Assembly: GCF_000721935.1 (NCBI RefSeq) | Contig: NZ_KL585421.1 | Location: forward strand, 150,694-162,253 | DNA from: Streptomyces sp. NRRL WC-3549 | GTDB lineage: Bacteria > Actinomycetota > Actinomycetes > Streptomycetales > Streptomycetaceae | Reading direction: 5' to 3' | Length of the DNA: 11,560 nt | Shown: in pieces, positions 1-6,655 of the stretch | Position numbering within the stretch: position 1 is the first letter of the stretch | Layout of the letters: the number at the start of each line of letters is the position of its first letter | Made by a program: the position numbers and the translations under genes | Notes under the pieces: generated by a model | Database searches by the model: none | What the model was told of the DNA's origin: nothing | What the model saw: only the letters and a program-made list of their open reading frames with translations

Positions 1-232
1 CGTCCAGCGCCGCCAGTTGCTCGCCGAGGGCGCTCAGTCCCTCGGCCGGTGGCGTCAGCAGTTCGGTGAGCATCGCGTCCTTGCTGGCGAAGTGGTACAG
101 CAGGGACGCCTTGGAGCAGTGTGCCGACGCGGCGATGTCGTGCAGCGAGGTGCCCTTGAAACCGTGCTCGGCGAAGAGCCGCAGGGCGGATCCGAGGATG
201 TGGCGACGCATCGCGGACGGTGGACGTGGCAT
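1..232 (-). CDS. TetR-family transcriptional regulator, N-terminal part (runs off the left edge)
   Basis: About 77 codons are visible from ATG at 232; the rest lies outside the window. The sequence opens MPRPPSAMRRHILGSALRLF and continues with EHGFKGTSLHDIAASAHCSK and ASLLYHFASKDAML. This is the classic TetR N-terminal helix-turn-helix (about residues 10-55), including the conserved 'LYHHF-sKd-L' type end of the recognition region. TetR proteins are dimeric DNA-binding repressors whose C-terminal domain binds a ligand; that domain is missing here, so the ligand cannot be guessed. A perfect 14-bp palindrome lies 15-28 bases upstream of the start, which points to autoregulation. A second ATG at codon 8 is possible, but codon 1 gives the usual length of N-terminal arm. 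The target genes are probably to the left of the window. Confidence in the family is high, in the function none. Confidence 0.9.
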   Translation of the reverse strand, partial: MPRPPSAMRRHILGSALRLFAEHGFKGTSLHDIAASAHCSKASLLYHFASKDAMLTELLTPPAEGLSALGEQLAALD

Positions 233-246
233 GGGCCCACCGTAGC

Positions 247-260
247 TGACCGATCGGTCA
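247..260. promoter_or_regulatory. Perfect palindromic operator for the TetR-family gene
   Basis: The sequence TGACCGATCGGTCA is its own reverse complement (7-bp half sites, no spacer). It ends 15 bases before the TetR start codon on the minus strand. TetR-family operators commonly are palindromes of this size with GACCG/CGGTC half sites, placed over their own promoter. The position and symmetry are seen directly; binding by the adjacent regulator is inferred. The rest of the gap, 261-353, shows no gene or other clear signal. Confidence 0.75.
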
Positions 261-353
261 GGGTTTTCCCCGCACCCGCCTGCCGCGCCCGAGCAGCCTG
301 TCCGTACCGCCCGTTCCCGCCCCGCGTACGCCCGCCCACCGGGTCCCGGAACG

Positions 354-392
354 CCGTGCGCCCCTTCCGCCGAAGACGGAAGGGGCGCACGG
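354..392 (-). terminator. Strong hairpin terminator after the DeoR-family gene
   Basis: A perfect 16-bp inverted repeat (354-369 against 377-392) encloses a 7-base loop, CCGAAGA. It lies about 19 bases beyond the stop codon (411-413) of the leftward DeoR-family gene. There is no U tract, as is usual for actinomycete terminators. It separates this locus from the TetR-family gene. Confidence 0.85.
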
Positions 393-410
393 ACGCGGGG
401 TACGGGACTC

Positions 411-1214
411 TCAGGTGCCGGCCAGCCGCAGGTCGGCGCCGCCGGCGCGGAGCCCTTCGGCCGCCGCCTCGGCCAGCGACCGGTCGGTGACGATGGTGTC
501 GAAGGCGCTGAGCGGAGCCACCCGGAACTTGCCGAAGGTCCCGTACTTCGACGATCCGGCGACGAGGACGCTGGACCCCGTGCACTCCATCGCCGCCTGC
601 TTGACCTCCACCTTCGCGGCCGACGGGGTCGTCACCCCGCGCAGCAGGTCCCAGGAGCTGGTGCTGATGAAGGCGATGTCCAGGGCGAGCTGACGCAGCG
701 TCGTGGCCGCGAGCCGCCCGACGCTCGACCGGTTGGACGGGTCCACCTGGCCGCCGATGTGTATGACGTCCAGGTGCGTGGAGCCCATCAGCCGGTCCAC
801 GGTCGTGAAGTCGTTGGTGACGACGGTCAGCGACTCGTGGCGGGCGAGCAGCGGCACCATGGCCAGCAGCGTCGTGCCCGCGTCCAGGTAGACGGTCATG
901 CCCTCGCGCACCAGCTCCGCGGCGGCCGTCGCCATGGCCTGCTTCTCCGGCTGCTCGATCAGGGCCTTGGCCTGGAAGCTGGGTTCGCTCTGCAGATGGC
1001 TGGCGATCCGCGCCCCGCCGGGTACGGAGAACACCAGCCCCCGGCGTTCCAGTTCGGCGATGTCGCGGCGGACGGTCATGTGGGACACGCCGAAGAGCTG
1101 GGTGATCTGCTGCACGCTCAGCACACCGTCGCGCCGCAGGTGCTTCAGCAGGAGCTCGCGTCGCTGATCGGGGATCAGGGGCAACTGCTCTTCGTCGGCC
1201 ACCGGATTGTTCAC
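411..1214 (-). CDS. DeoR-family transcriptional repressor of the sugar-acid locus
   Basis: A 267-residue protein, normal length for DeoR/GlpR regulators. Residues 15-70 form the N-terminal DeoR helix-turn-helix, with the signature LFGVSHMTVRRDIAELERRG (about residues 40-58). The C-terminal sensor domain follows the family pattern: DAGTT (110-114), the loop that binds a phosphorylated sugar effector; then VTND, HIGGQ, and an SSKYG element near the C-terminus where many members have DSSKFG. These proteins usually repress sugar catabolic operons until a phosphorylated intermediate binds. Here the natural candidate is a phosphorylated tetronate made by the kinase at 4309-5592, which is inference. 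GTG at 1214 was chosen because GAGG precedes it by 4 bases; a second GTG at 1202 would shorten the protein by four residues. It lies downstream of the permease but beyond a terminator, and has its own candidate promoter. Confidence 0.88.
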   Translation of the reverse strand: MNNPVADEEQLPLIPDQRRELLLKHLRRDGVLSVQQITQLFGVSHMTVRRDIAELERRGLVFSVPGGARIASHLQSEPSFQAKALIEQPEKQAMATAAAELVREGMTVYLDAGTTLLAMVPLLARHESLTVVTNDFTTVDRLMGSTHLDVIHIGGQVDPSNRSSVGRLAATTLRQLALDIAFISTSSWDLLRGVTTPSAAKVEVKQAAMECTGSSVLVAGSSKYGTFGKFRVAPLSAFDTIVTDRSLAEAAAEGLRAGGADLRLAGT

Positions 1215-1247
1215 CTTTCCTCGTGCGGCCACCGCGGCCACTGCTCG

Positions 1248-1277
1248 ATTGTGCCGTTCCGCCCGGCGGCGTCCCAA
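1248..1277 (-). promoter_or_regulatory. Candidate promoter of the DeoR-family gene
   Basis: On the minus strand a -35-like TTGGGA (1277-1272) is separated by 18 bases from a -10-like CACAAT (1253-1248); each matches the vegetative consensus at 4 of 6 positions. Transcription would start near 1241, giving a leader of roughly 27 bases before GTG at 1214. It lies between the permease terminator and the regulator, as expected for separate expression. Seen by eye only. Confidence 0.4.
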
Positions 1278-1295
1278 CCGGGCACGGCGGGTCTT

Positions 1296-1338
1296 CCGTA
1301 CCGCACCGGGCGAGCGGGCCCGGCCCGGTGCGGTACGG
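1296..1338 (-). terminator. Hairpin terminator after the GntP-type permease gene
   Basis: A perfect 15-bp inverted repeat (1296-1310 against 1324-1338) begins 4 bases past the permease stop codon (1343-1345). One further inner C-G pair is possible, leaving an 11-base GC-rich loop. There is no U tract. It should end the leftward oxidoreductase-permease transcript and insulate the DeoR-family gene. Confidence 0.85.
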
Positions 1339-1342
1339 GCCC

Positions 1343-2704
1343 TCAGGAGCCGACGAACGTGCTCAGCAGGAGTACGCCGCCGAGGCTGAGCAGCGACTGG
1401 AGGGAGAGCATGAGCGTCCAGGTGCGGAAGGTCTGGGCCACCGAGAGCTGGTAGTACTCCTTGAAGAGCCAGAACCCGGAGTCGTTGACGTGCGACAGCA
1501 TCACCGCGCCCGACGCCGTGGCCAGCACCAGGAGTTCGGGCGAGAGCCCCGGGTAGGCGCCGATCAGCGGGGCGACGATCCCGGTGGCCGCGGCGGTGGC
1601 GACCGTCGCCGAGCCGAGGCAGATGCGCAGCAGTGCCGCGACCAGCCAGGCGAGCAGCAGCGGGGGTATCGACCAGCCCACCGCGTAGTCGGAGATCAGC
1701 TTGTCGATGCCCGTCGCGGTGAGCATCGCCTTGAGGCCGCCGCCGGCGCCGAGGATCAGCACGATCCCGCCGACCGGCCCGAGGCCCTTGCCCGCCATCT
1801 TCTGGAGCTGGTTCAGTCCGAAGCCGGAGCGCAGCCCCAGCGCGAAGAAGGCGAAGACCACCGCGGCCAGCAGTGAGATGACCGAGGAGTCGCACGCCTC
1901 GAAGACCGCGTACGGAAGCGAGCCCTCCGCGGTGTTCGAGGTGCCGACGGTCCCGATCAGCATCAGGACGGGCGGCAGCAGCACGGTGATCAGGGCGAGT
2001 ACGAACGAGGCCGGCCGCTTGCGGTTCTCCGGCTCGGGGCTCGATTCCGGGATGGGGCCCTTGTCCAGGTCCGGGGCCGGGCCGAACCACCGCGAGGCGA
2101 ACTTCGTCAGCAGCGGGCCGCTGACCACCGCGATCGGGATGCCGATGATCAGGCCGTACATGATGGTCAGGCCGGTGTTCGCCCCGTACGCCGAGACGGC
2201 CAGCGTGGGGGAGGGGTGCGGGGGCAGCAGACCGTGCGAGATGTACAGGCCGGCGGCGAGCGGCAGACCCACGTACAGCAGGTGGGTGTTGGTGCGTTTG
2301 GCCACCGCGTACACCAGCGGCACCAGCATCACGAAGCTGACGTCGAAGAGGTGCGGCATCCCGATGAGCAGGGCCGCGGCCGTGATCGCCGTCGGGATCC
2401 ACTTCACCGGACGGGCGCCGATGAAGACGGTCGCGATCCGGTCGGCACCGCCGGAACCCAGCAGGATGCCGCCGAGGATGGTGCCCAGCCCGATGGTGGG
2501 GCCGGTGCTCTTCAGCGCGTCGCCGAAGCCGTCCTGGAAGTGGCCGACGGTGTCACCGGGGCCGAGCCCCGCCGCCAGGCCGAGACCCAGGGCGGAGAGC
2601 GCCAGGGCGAGGAACGGGTGGAGCTTGGCCTTGGTGATCAGCAGGATCAGGACGACGACCGCGGCGGCGCCCAGCAGGAGGTGTTGGAGGTCGGTGCTCA
2701 TCAT
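1343..2704 (-). CDS. GntP-family gluconate/sugar-acid:H+ symporter
   Basis: A 453-residue, very hydrophobic integral membrane protein with about a dozen predicted membrane spans; GntP family members are typically 440-460 residues. Family features include the N-terminal span followed by KLHPFLALALSALGLGL, a GTILGGILLGSGGADRIA stretch, MPHLFDVSFVMLVPLVYA, the LLPPHPSPT loop, and the C-terminal SHVNDSGFWLFKEYYQLS motif. GntP proteins import gluconate and related aldonates with protons. Next to a four-carbon acid sugar kinase, the likely substrate is a tetronate (threonate or erythronate) or a close relative; this is context, not proof. The start ATG overlaps the stop of the oxidoreductase gene by four bases (ATGA), so the two are translationally coupled. 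A second ATG follows at once. No strong ribosome binding site is seen, which fits coupling. Confidence 0.92.
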   Translation of the reverse strand: MMSTDLQHLLLGAAAVVVLILLITKAKLHPFLALALSALGLGLAAGLGPGDTVGHFQDGFGDALKSTGPTIGLGTILGGILLGSGGADRIATVFIGARPVKWIPTAITAAALLIGMPHLFDVSFVMLVPLVYAVAKRTNTHLLYVGLPLAAGLYISHGLLPPHPSPTLAVSAYGANTGLTIMYGLIIGIPIAVVSGPLLTKFASRWFGPAPDLDKGPIPESSPEPENRKRPASFVLALITVLLPPVLMLIGTVGTSNTAEGSLPYAVFEACDSSVISLLAAVVFAFFALGLRSGFGLNQLQKMAGKGLGPVGGIVLILGAGGGLKAMLTATGIDKLISDYAVGWSIPPLLLAWLVAALLRICLGSATVATAAATGIVAPLIGAYPGLSPELLVLATASGAVMLSHVNDSGFWLFKEYYQLSVAQTFRTWTLMLSLQSLLSLGGVLLLSTFVGS

Positions 2705-4110
2705 CGGCTCGCGTGGGGAACGGGGGAGTGGGCGGCGCGGGAGGCGCGCCCGGAGGTCCAGGCGTGCAGCAGGTCGGCGTCCGGGTCGGCCAGGTCGCCG
2801 AGCGTGACCAGCTCGCCGGCCCGGACCTCGCGCCCGAGGGTGGCGTGGGCGGCGAGGTACAGCGGCGCCGTGTCCGCGGGGGCGTCCTCGTCGCGGAGCA
2901 GGACCGCCTGGACGCCGGTGACGTCGTGGTGGTGGCCGCCCATGTCGAGCACGGTGCCGGCGGGCAGGTCACGGCGGGCGCGGCCGGCGAGCACGGCGTG
3001 GGCGTGCGGGTCCGTCCCGCCGGACGGACGGCCGTGCAGCACCGCGGAGAGCAGCGAGACGGGGGTCTCGACGCCCATCAGGTGGTACGGGAGGTAGACC
3101 GCCGCGTACCGGCCGTCGCGGCTGACGACGTGGCCCTTTCCGCGCAGCGTCTCCCAGGTGACCGGGTCGCCCGTCCGTACGACGACGAAGACGCCGCCCG
3201 CGAAGGACGCCTCGTCCGGCAGCCGCAGCGCGCTGAACACGTCCACGGCACCGGGGCGGTGCAGCAGGCCGCCGTCCTCGCGCAGGGCGTAGACGTCGGC
3301 GAGCTCGGCGATCCGGGCCACCGGGTAGTGCAGGCGCTCGGTGTCCGGCCGGAATCCGGTGTTCGTCGCCACGACCGCCATCTCGCAGTAGTCGGCGGTG
3401 GCGCCGGTGGGCAGCGCGGTGACGGCCGCGGCCCGGGCGGCGAGGGTGGCGCGCACGTCGGAGCCGAGGGTGAGCAGCCCGGCCAGCTCCGGGGCGGGGA
3501 CGGTGGTGTCGAGCTGGGTGACCGAGCCGGTCGCGGGGTCGAAGACGAGGTCGTACTCGCTGGACTTGCCGATCGCCACGATGTCCAGGCCGAGCAGTTC
3601 GGCCCAGGTCACCAGCGCGATGAGGTTGGCCGGCTGGTCGCCGTCGGCCGTGGTGTAGACGACGCCGTTGTCCCGGGCGAGGTCGGCGAGGTGCAGACCG
3701 GCGACGGAGTCGACCTCCTTGCTGACCATGGCGACATGACGGCCGTCGGTCAGGGCGGAGCGGGCCATCGCGTATCCGTCGGCGGGGCTCCCCGTGGCCT
3801 CGACCAGGATGTCCCAGGGGGCGGCGGTCAGCAGCGCGCTGTCCGCGACGAGGGCCACGGAGCCTTCCTCGACGGCGCGGGCGACCTCGTCGGCGTCGGC
3901 GCACACACGCAGCCCCCCGGTCTCGTAGCCGAGCTCGACGAGCATCGCGCGCAGCCGCTCCACGTCCCGGTCGCACAGCACGGCGGGGGTCAGGCGGTCG
4001 ATGCGCGGGGTCTGGGCGAGCAGGGTCCGGGCGAAGCCGCCGCCGGCCCCGGACAGCGCGTAGCGCACGGTCCGGTCGCCGGTTCCGGCGAACAGGTGTT
4101 GCAGATTCAT
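2701..4110 (-). CDS. Homoserine-dehydrogenase-like NAD(P) oxidoreductase with C-terminal SAF domain (COG4091-like)
   Basis: A 469-residue protein. Residues 15-30 (VRYALSGAGGGFARTL) are a Rossmann-fold dinucleotide-binding loop, with GAGGGF at 21-26. ILVEATGSPADGYAMA (101-116) and VAMVSKEVDS (127-136), with the lysine at 131, are the conserved middle of homoserine-dehydrogenase-like enzymes. From about residue 370 it becomes a SAF-type domain (RARRDLPAGTVLDMGG), the fold seen in antifreeze-like and FlgA proteins. This architecture matches predicted oxidoreductases annotated as 'homoserine dehydrogenase with SAF domain'; their substrate is often unknown. It is first in the leftward operon, coupled to a sugar-acid permease and divergent from an OtnK/OtnC-type pair. 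It therefore probably oxidises the imported sugar acid, in place of an LtnD or DenD dehydrogenase. AGGAG five bases before ATG at 4110 supports the start. The family is fairly certain, the reaction is not. Confidence 0.85.
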   Translation of the reverse strand: MNLQHLFAGTGDRTVRYALSGAGGGFARTLLAQTPRIDRLTPAVLCDRDVERLRAMLVELGYETGGLRVCADADEVARAVEEGSVALVADSALLTAAPWDILVEATGSPADGYAMARSALTDGRHVAMVSKEVDSVAGLHLADLARDNGVVYTTADGDQPANLIALVTWAELLGLDIVAIGKSSEYDLVFDPATGSVTQLDTTVPAPELAGLLTLGSDVRATLAARAAAVTALPTGATADYCEMAVVATNTGFRPDTERLHYPVARIAELADVYALREDGGLLHRPGAVDVFSALRLPDEASFAGGVFVVVRTGDPVTWETLRGKGHVVSRDGRYAAVYLPYHLMGVETPVSLLSAVLHGRPSGGTDPHAHAVLAGRARRDLPAGTVLDMGGHHHDVTGVQAVLLRDEDAPADTAPLYLAAHATLGREVRAGELVTLGDLADPDADLLHAWTSGRASRAAHSPVPHASR

Positions 4111-4308
4111 GGGCTCTCCTAGACGGGCGCACGGCTCGGTTCAACGGCTCCGGCGAGGCGGTCTCGGCAACGGCACGAGCACCACAGGGGAGCGTGTTAA
4201 CAAGATGTATCAGCAGATCCCGCCTGCGTAAAGTCTGTTAACATTTTTTCACATGCAGGCGTCGGGGAAGCTCACCCGGCACCACGTCCCCCTACGCAAG
4301 GAGGTCCG
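4111..4308. promoter_or_regulatory. Divergent promoter region of the two sugar-acid operons
   Basis: These 198 bases separate the start of the leftward oxidoreductase-permease operon from the rightward kinase-decarboxylase operon. The part at 4193-4256 is strikingly AT-rich for this genome, with a run of six T at 4244-4249, and holds the paired palindromes described separately. Possible promoter elements lie between the palindromes. Leftward, CTTTAC (4233-4228) and GATACA (4211-4206) are 16 bases apart. Rightward, TAAAGT (4229-4234) could be a -10. All match consensus poorly, so the exact promoters are not settled. The kinase ribosome binding site AAGGAGGT is at 4298-4305. Confidence 0.75.
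4195..4243. promoter_or_regulatory. Paired TGTTAACA operator, candidate DeoR-family binding sites
   Basis: TGTTAACA occurs at 4195-4202 and again at 4236-4243. Each copy is a perfect 8-bp palindrome, and their centres are 41 bp apart, close to four helical turns, so both face the same side of the helix. DeoR-family operators in other bacteria often contain TGTT/AACA-type half sites in repeated copies. Placement between the two divergent operons would let one regulator control both. A partial match (TGTTCACC, 6 of 8) overlaps the DeoR-family start codon at 1208-1215. Binding is inferred. Confidence 0.6.
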
Positions 4309-5592
4309 ATGCCGACCCTCGGGGCCATCGCCGACGACTTCACCGGAGCCACCGATCTCGCCACCATGCTCGTCGCCCGGGGGCACCGGGCCGTGGTGAC
4401 CGTCGGCACGGACGCCTTCGCGGACGCCACGGGGAGAGAGGCGCTGTGCGAGGCGGACGCGGTCGTCGTGGCCCTCAAAACGCGTACCGCACCCGTCGAG
4501 GAGGCCGTCGGCGCCTCCCTCACGGCCCTGCGCGCCCTGCGCGAGGCCGGCTGCACGCGCTTCTTCTTCAAGTACTGCTCCACCTTCGACTCCACCCCGC
4601 GCGGCAACATCGGCCCGGTGGCCGACGCCCTCCTCGCGGAGCTGGGCGAACGCCGCACGGTCGTCGTCCCCTCGTTCCCCGCCACCGGGCGCACCGTCGA
4701 GCAGGGGCTCCTGCGCGTCCACGGGGAACTCCTGGCGGAGAGCCCCATGCGGCACCACCCGCTCACCCCGATGCGCGACTCGCACCTCGGCCGGCTCCTG
4801 GCCCCGCAGACCGGACACCCGGTCCGGCTCATCGGCCTCGACACCGTACGGGCGGGGAGCGCCGCCCTGCGTGCCGCGCTCGACGCCCCGGACCTCGCCG
4901 ACGCGCTCGTCGTCGTGGACGCCGTCGGCGACGAGGACCTGGTCACCGTCTCCGCGGCCACCGCCCACCTCCCCCTCGTCACCGGCGCGGCCGGGCTCGC
5001 CCTCGGCCTCACCGGCCCGCACCCCGACGCGGCCCGCGCCACCCCCGCCTCCGCCCCCGGCGACCCCGGTGCCGTCCTCTCCGGCAGCGCCTCCGCCGCC
5101 ACCCGCGCCCAGGTCGCCCACGCCCGCACCCGGCTGCCGCACCGCAAGCTCGACCCGGCCGCCCTGCGCACCGACTTCACCGGCACGGTCGCCGGCCTCG
5201 TCGCCTTCGCCCGGCGGGCCTGGGACGACGCCCCGGGGCGGCCCCCGCTGATCTACGCCGTCGGCGACCTCGACGACCTCGAACGGAGCGCACCCGACGG
5301 CGCACCCGCCGCCTCCGAACTGGTCGAACGGGCCCTCGCCGCCTGCGCCACCGGCCTCGTCGCGGCCGGCGCACGCAGGCTCCTGGTGGCCGGCGGCGAG
5401 ACCTCCGGGGCCGTCGTCACCGCACTCGGCGTCCGCGCCCTGTCCATCGGCGCGCCCATCGCCCCCGGCGTCACCTGGGCCCGCGCCGAAGGCCGGGCAC
5501 ACGGCCGGGAGCACACCGTGGACCTCGCCCTCAAGTCCGGCAACTTCGGCGACACCGCCGTCTTCACGGAAGCCTGGAGCGCCCTGGCATGA
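4309..5592 (+). CDS. otnK: Four-carbon acid sugar kinase (DUF1537), probable 3-oxo-tetronate 4-kinase
   Basis: A 427-residue protein, the usual length for DUF1537 kinases. These enzymes phosphorylate the terminal hydroxyl of 3-oxo-tetronates (or D-threonate in the DtnK group) with ATP, in the cytoplasm. The N-terminal sugar-binding domain (about 1-235) starts with GAIADDFTGATDLATML (5-21). It contains KYCSTFDSTPRGNIGP (88-103), SFPATGRTVEQG (122-133) and the conserved SPMRHHPLTPMRDSHL (145-160). The C-terminal nucleotide-binding domain (about 250-427) has VLSGSASAATRAQV, LVAGGETSGAVVTALGV (359-375) with GGETSG, and the end motif LKSGNFGDTAVF (408-419). The pairing with a class II aldolase-type decarboxylase favours the OtnK assignment over DtnK or a threonate kinase. 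AAGGAGGT lies just before ATG at 4309. The stop overlaps the next start (ATGA), so the two genes are translationally coupled. Confidence 0.88.
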   Translation: MPTLGAIADDFTGATDLATMLVARGHRAVVTVGTDAFADATGREALCEADAVVVALKTRTAPVEEAVGASLTALRALREAGCTRFFFKYCSTFDSTPRGNIGPVADALLAELGERRTVVVPSFPATGRTVEQGLLRVHGELLAESPMRHHPLTPMRDSHLGRLLAPQTGHPVRLIGLDTVRAGSAALRAALDAPDLADALVVVDAVGDEDLVTVSAATAHLPLVTGAAGLALGLTGPHPDAARATPASAPGDPGAVLSGSASAATRAQVAHARTRLPHRKLDPAALRTDFTGTVAGLVAFARRAWDDAPGRPPLIYAVGDLDDLERSAPDGAPAASELVERALAACATGLVAAGARRLLVAGGETSGAVVTALGVRALSIGAPIAPGVTWARAEGRAHGREHTVDLALKSGNFGDTAVFTEAWSALA

Positions 5593-6233
5593 GCGACCCC
5601 CGTACCGAACTCGCCGCCGCCGGTGCCCGGCTCGCCTCGCTCGGGCTCAGCCCCGGCTCATCCGGCAACCTCAGCGTGCGCGTCGAGGACCGCTTCCTCA
5701 TCACCCCCACCGGTGCCGACCTCGCCGACATCGACCCCGGCGGACTCAGCGAACTGGGCCTCGACGGCGTCCACCTCGCCGGACCGCGCCCCTCCAAGGA
5801 ATTCCCCCTGCACAGCGCCTTCTACCGGCGCGACACCACCACCCGCGCCGTCGTCCACCTGCACGCCCGGCACGCCACCGCCGTCTCCTGCCTGCCCCCG
5901 TGGTCGGCCCGCAGCGCCGTTCCCCCGCTCACGCCGTACTACGTGATGCGGGTCGGCCAGAGCCCCCTGCTCCCGTACGCCCCGCCCGGCGACGCGGGGC
6001 AGGCCGAGGAACTCGCCCGGCTGCCCTTCCCGTTCCGCGCGGCCCTCCTCCAGAACCACGGCCCGGTCCTCGCCGGCGCCACCATGGCGCAGGCCGTCGA
6101 CGCGGCGGTGGAACTGGAGGAGGTCTCGGCCCTGCTCCTCGCCCTGGGCGGACGGCCCGCACGGCTGCTCACCCCCGAGGAGGCCGGCGGACTCGCCCGG
6201 AAGTACGGCTCACCCTGGGACGACCACCGCTGA
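5589..6233 (+). CDS. otnC: Class II aldolase/adducin family protein, probable 3-oxo-tetronate-4-phosphate decarboxylase
   Basis: A 214-residue class II aldolase-fold enzyme, typical length for the OtnC/YgbL group. It shows SPGSSGNLSVRV (21-32), the phosphate-binding GN-S element; PSKEFPLHSAFYRR (68-81) with the catalytic acid E71; the metal ligands H90 and H92 in VVHLHARHAT (88-97); and the third ligand H157 in LLQNHGPVLAG (153-163). The inferred reaction decarboxylates 3-oxo-tetronate 4-phosphate to dihydroxyacetone phosphate and CO2. An L-fuculose- or L-ribulose-phosphate aldolase is the alternative by fold, but the coupled DUF1537 kinase argues for the decarboxylase. The start ATG (5589) overlaps the kinase stop by four bases, and GGAG at 5576-5579 is nine bases upstream. 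An isomerase gene (otnI) often follows in other bacteria but does not here. Confidence 0.85.
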   Translation: MSDPRTELAAAGARLASLGLSPGSSGNLSVRVEDRFLITPTGADLADIDPGGLSELGLDGVHLAGPRPSKEFPLHSAFYRRDTTTRAVVHLHARHATAVSCLPPWSARSAVPPLTPYYVMRVGQSPLLPYAPPGDAGQAEELARLPFPFRAALLQNHGPVLAGATMAQAVDAAVELEEVSALLLALGGRPARLLTPEEAGGLARKYGSPWDDHR

Positions 6234-6289
6234 GGCCGTGGACGTACGGCTCCGGCTCCGGCGGAGTGGTTCTCCCGGCCGTCAGGCCG
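6234..6289. terminator. Weak convergent terminator region
   Basis: Between the rightward decarboxylase and the leftward DUF6204-like gene are three short hairpins: GCCGT/ACGGC (6235-6250), CTCCG/CGGAG (6250-6266) and CGGCC-GTCA-GGCCG (6276-6289). The last contains the stop codon of the leftward gene. Each has only 5 bp of perfect stem, so termination here is plausible but not strong. Confidence 0.35.
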
Positions 6290-6635
6290 CCCCGGGCCCC
6301 CGCCGCCCCTTGTAGTTGATCTTCATCGTGTCCATGTCGGTCACGGTGGAGCGCAGCTCGCCGTGGGGCAGACCACGGTCCCGGAGCGTCCTCTCGGCGC
6401 GGTCCTCCGCGAGGGCGGCGGCCATCTCGTCGCCGTCCCCGGGGTCGGACACCACCACGTAGCGGAAGCTGAAGTGCTTCAGGGCCGCGTCGTACGCGAG
6501 GGAACCCTCCTCGGTGAACTGCATGGCGGCGAGCCCGTGTTCGTCCACCTCGGCCAGCAGGCGCTCCCGGTCCGGGCCGGAGAGCCCCTCCCAGGTGCCC
6601 CGCACGATCACCCGGTACGTGTGCTGCGTGCTCAT
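6282..6635 (-). CDS. Small DUF6204-like protein of unknown function
   Basis: A 117-residue soluble protein starting MSTQHTYRVIVRGTWEGLSG at ATG 6635 and ending DMDTMKINYKGRRGPGAA. The pattern of a beta strand (YRVIVRGTW), a helix (RERLLAEVDEHGLAAM), FTEEGSLAYDAALKHFSFRY and a charged central helix (DEMAAALAEDRAERTLRDRG) resembles the actinobacterial proteins labelled DUF6204, which have no known role. There is no signal peptide or membrane segment. Third-position GC is high and the C-terminal KINYKGR ending supports a complete gene. The ribosome binding site is weak: AGGA occurs at 2 and at 11 bases before ATG. It is a single gene, divergent from the ATPase remnant at 6882 and convergent with the decarboxylase. 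Confidence 0.75.
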   Translation of the reverse strand: MSTQHTYRVIVRGTWEGLSGPDRERLLAEVDEHGLAAMQFTEEGSLAYDAALKHFSFRYVVVSDPGDGDEMAAALAEDRAERTLRDRGLPHGELRSTVTDMDTMKINYKGRRGPGAA

Positions 6636-6655
6636 CGTCCTGTTCGTCCTCACTG

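Noticed and set aside
2713..4122. Long open frame on the plus strand, 469 codons, opposite the oxidoreductase gene
   Set aside because: It mirrors the minus-strand gene in a very GC-rich sequence; its product is glycine/valine/arginine rich with no recognisable domain, while the minus frame has clear Rossmann and SAF motifs.
4249..5514. Minus-strand open frame of 421 codons opposite the kinase gene
   Set aside because: It is a low-complexity Gly/Ala/Glu/Arg product caused by GC bias; the plus frame encodes a full DUF1537 kinase with strong ribosome binding site.
4309..6233. Kinase and class II aldolase as an L-fucose or L-ribulose phosphate aldolase pathway
   Set aside because: The kinase is DUF1537-type (GGETSG, KSGNFG), not FGGY, and the neighbour is a GntP sugar-acid permease, so a sugar-acid route fits better.
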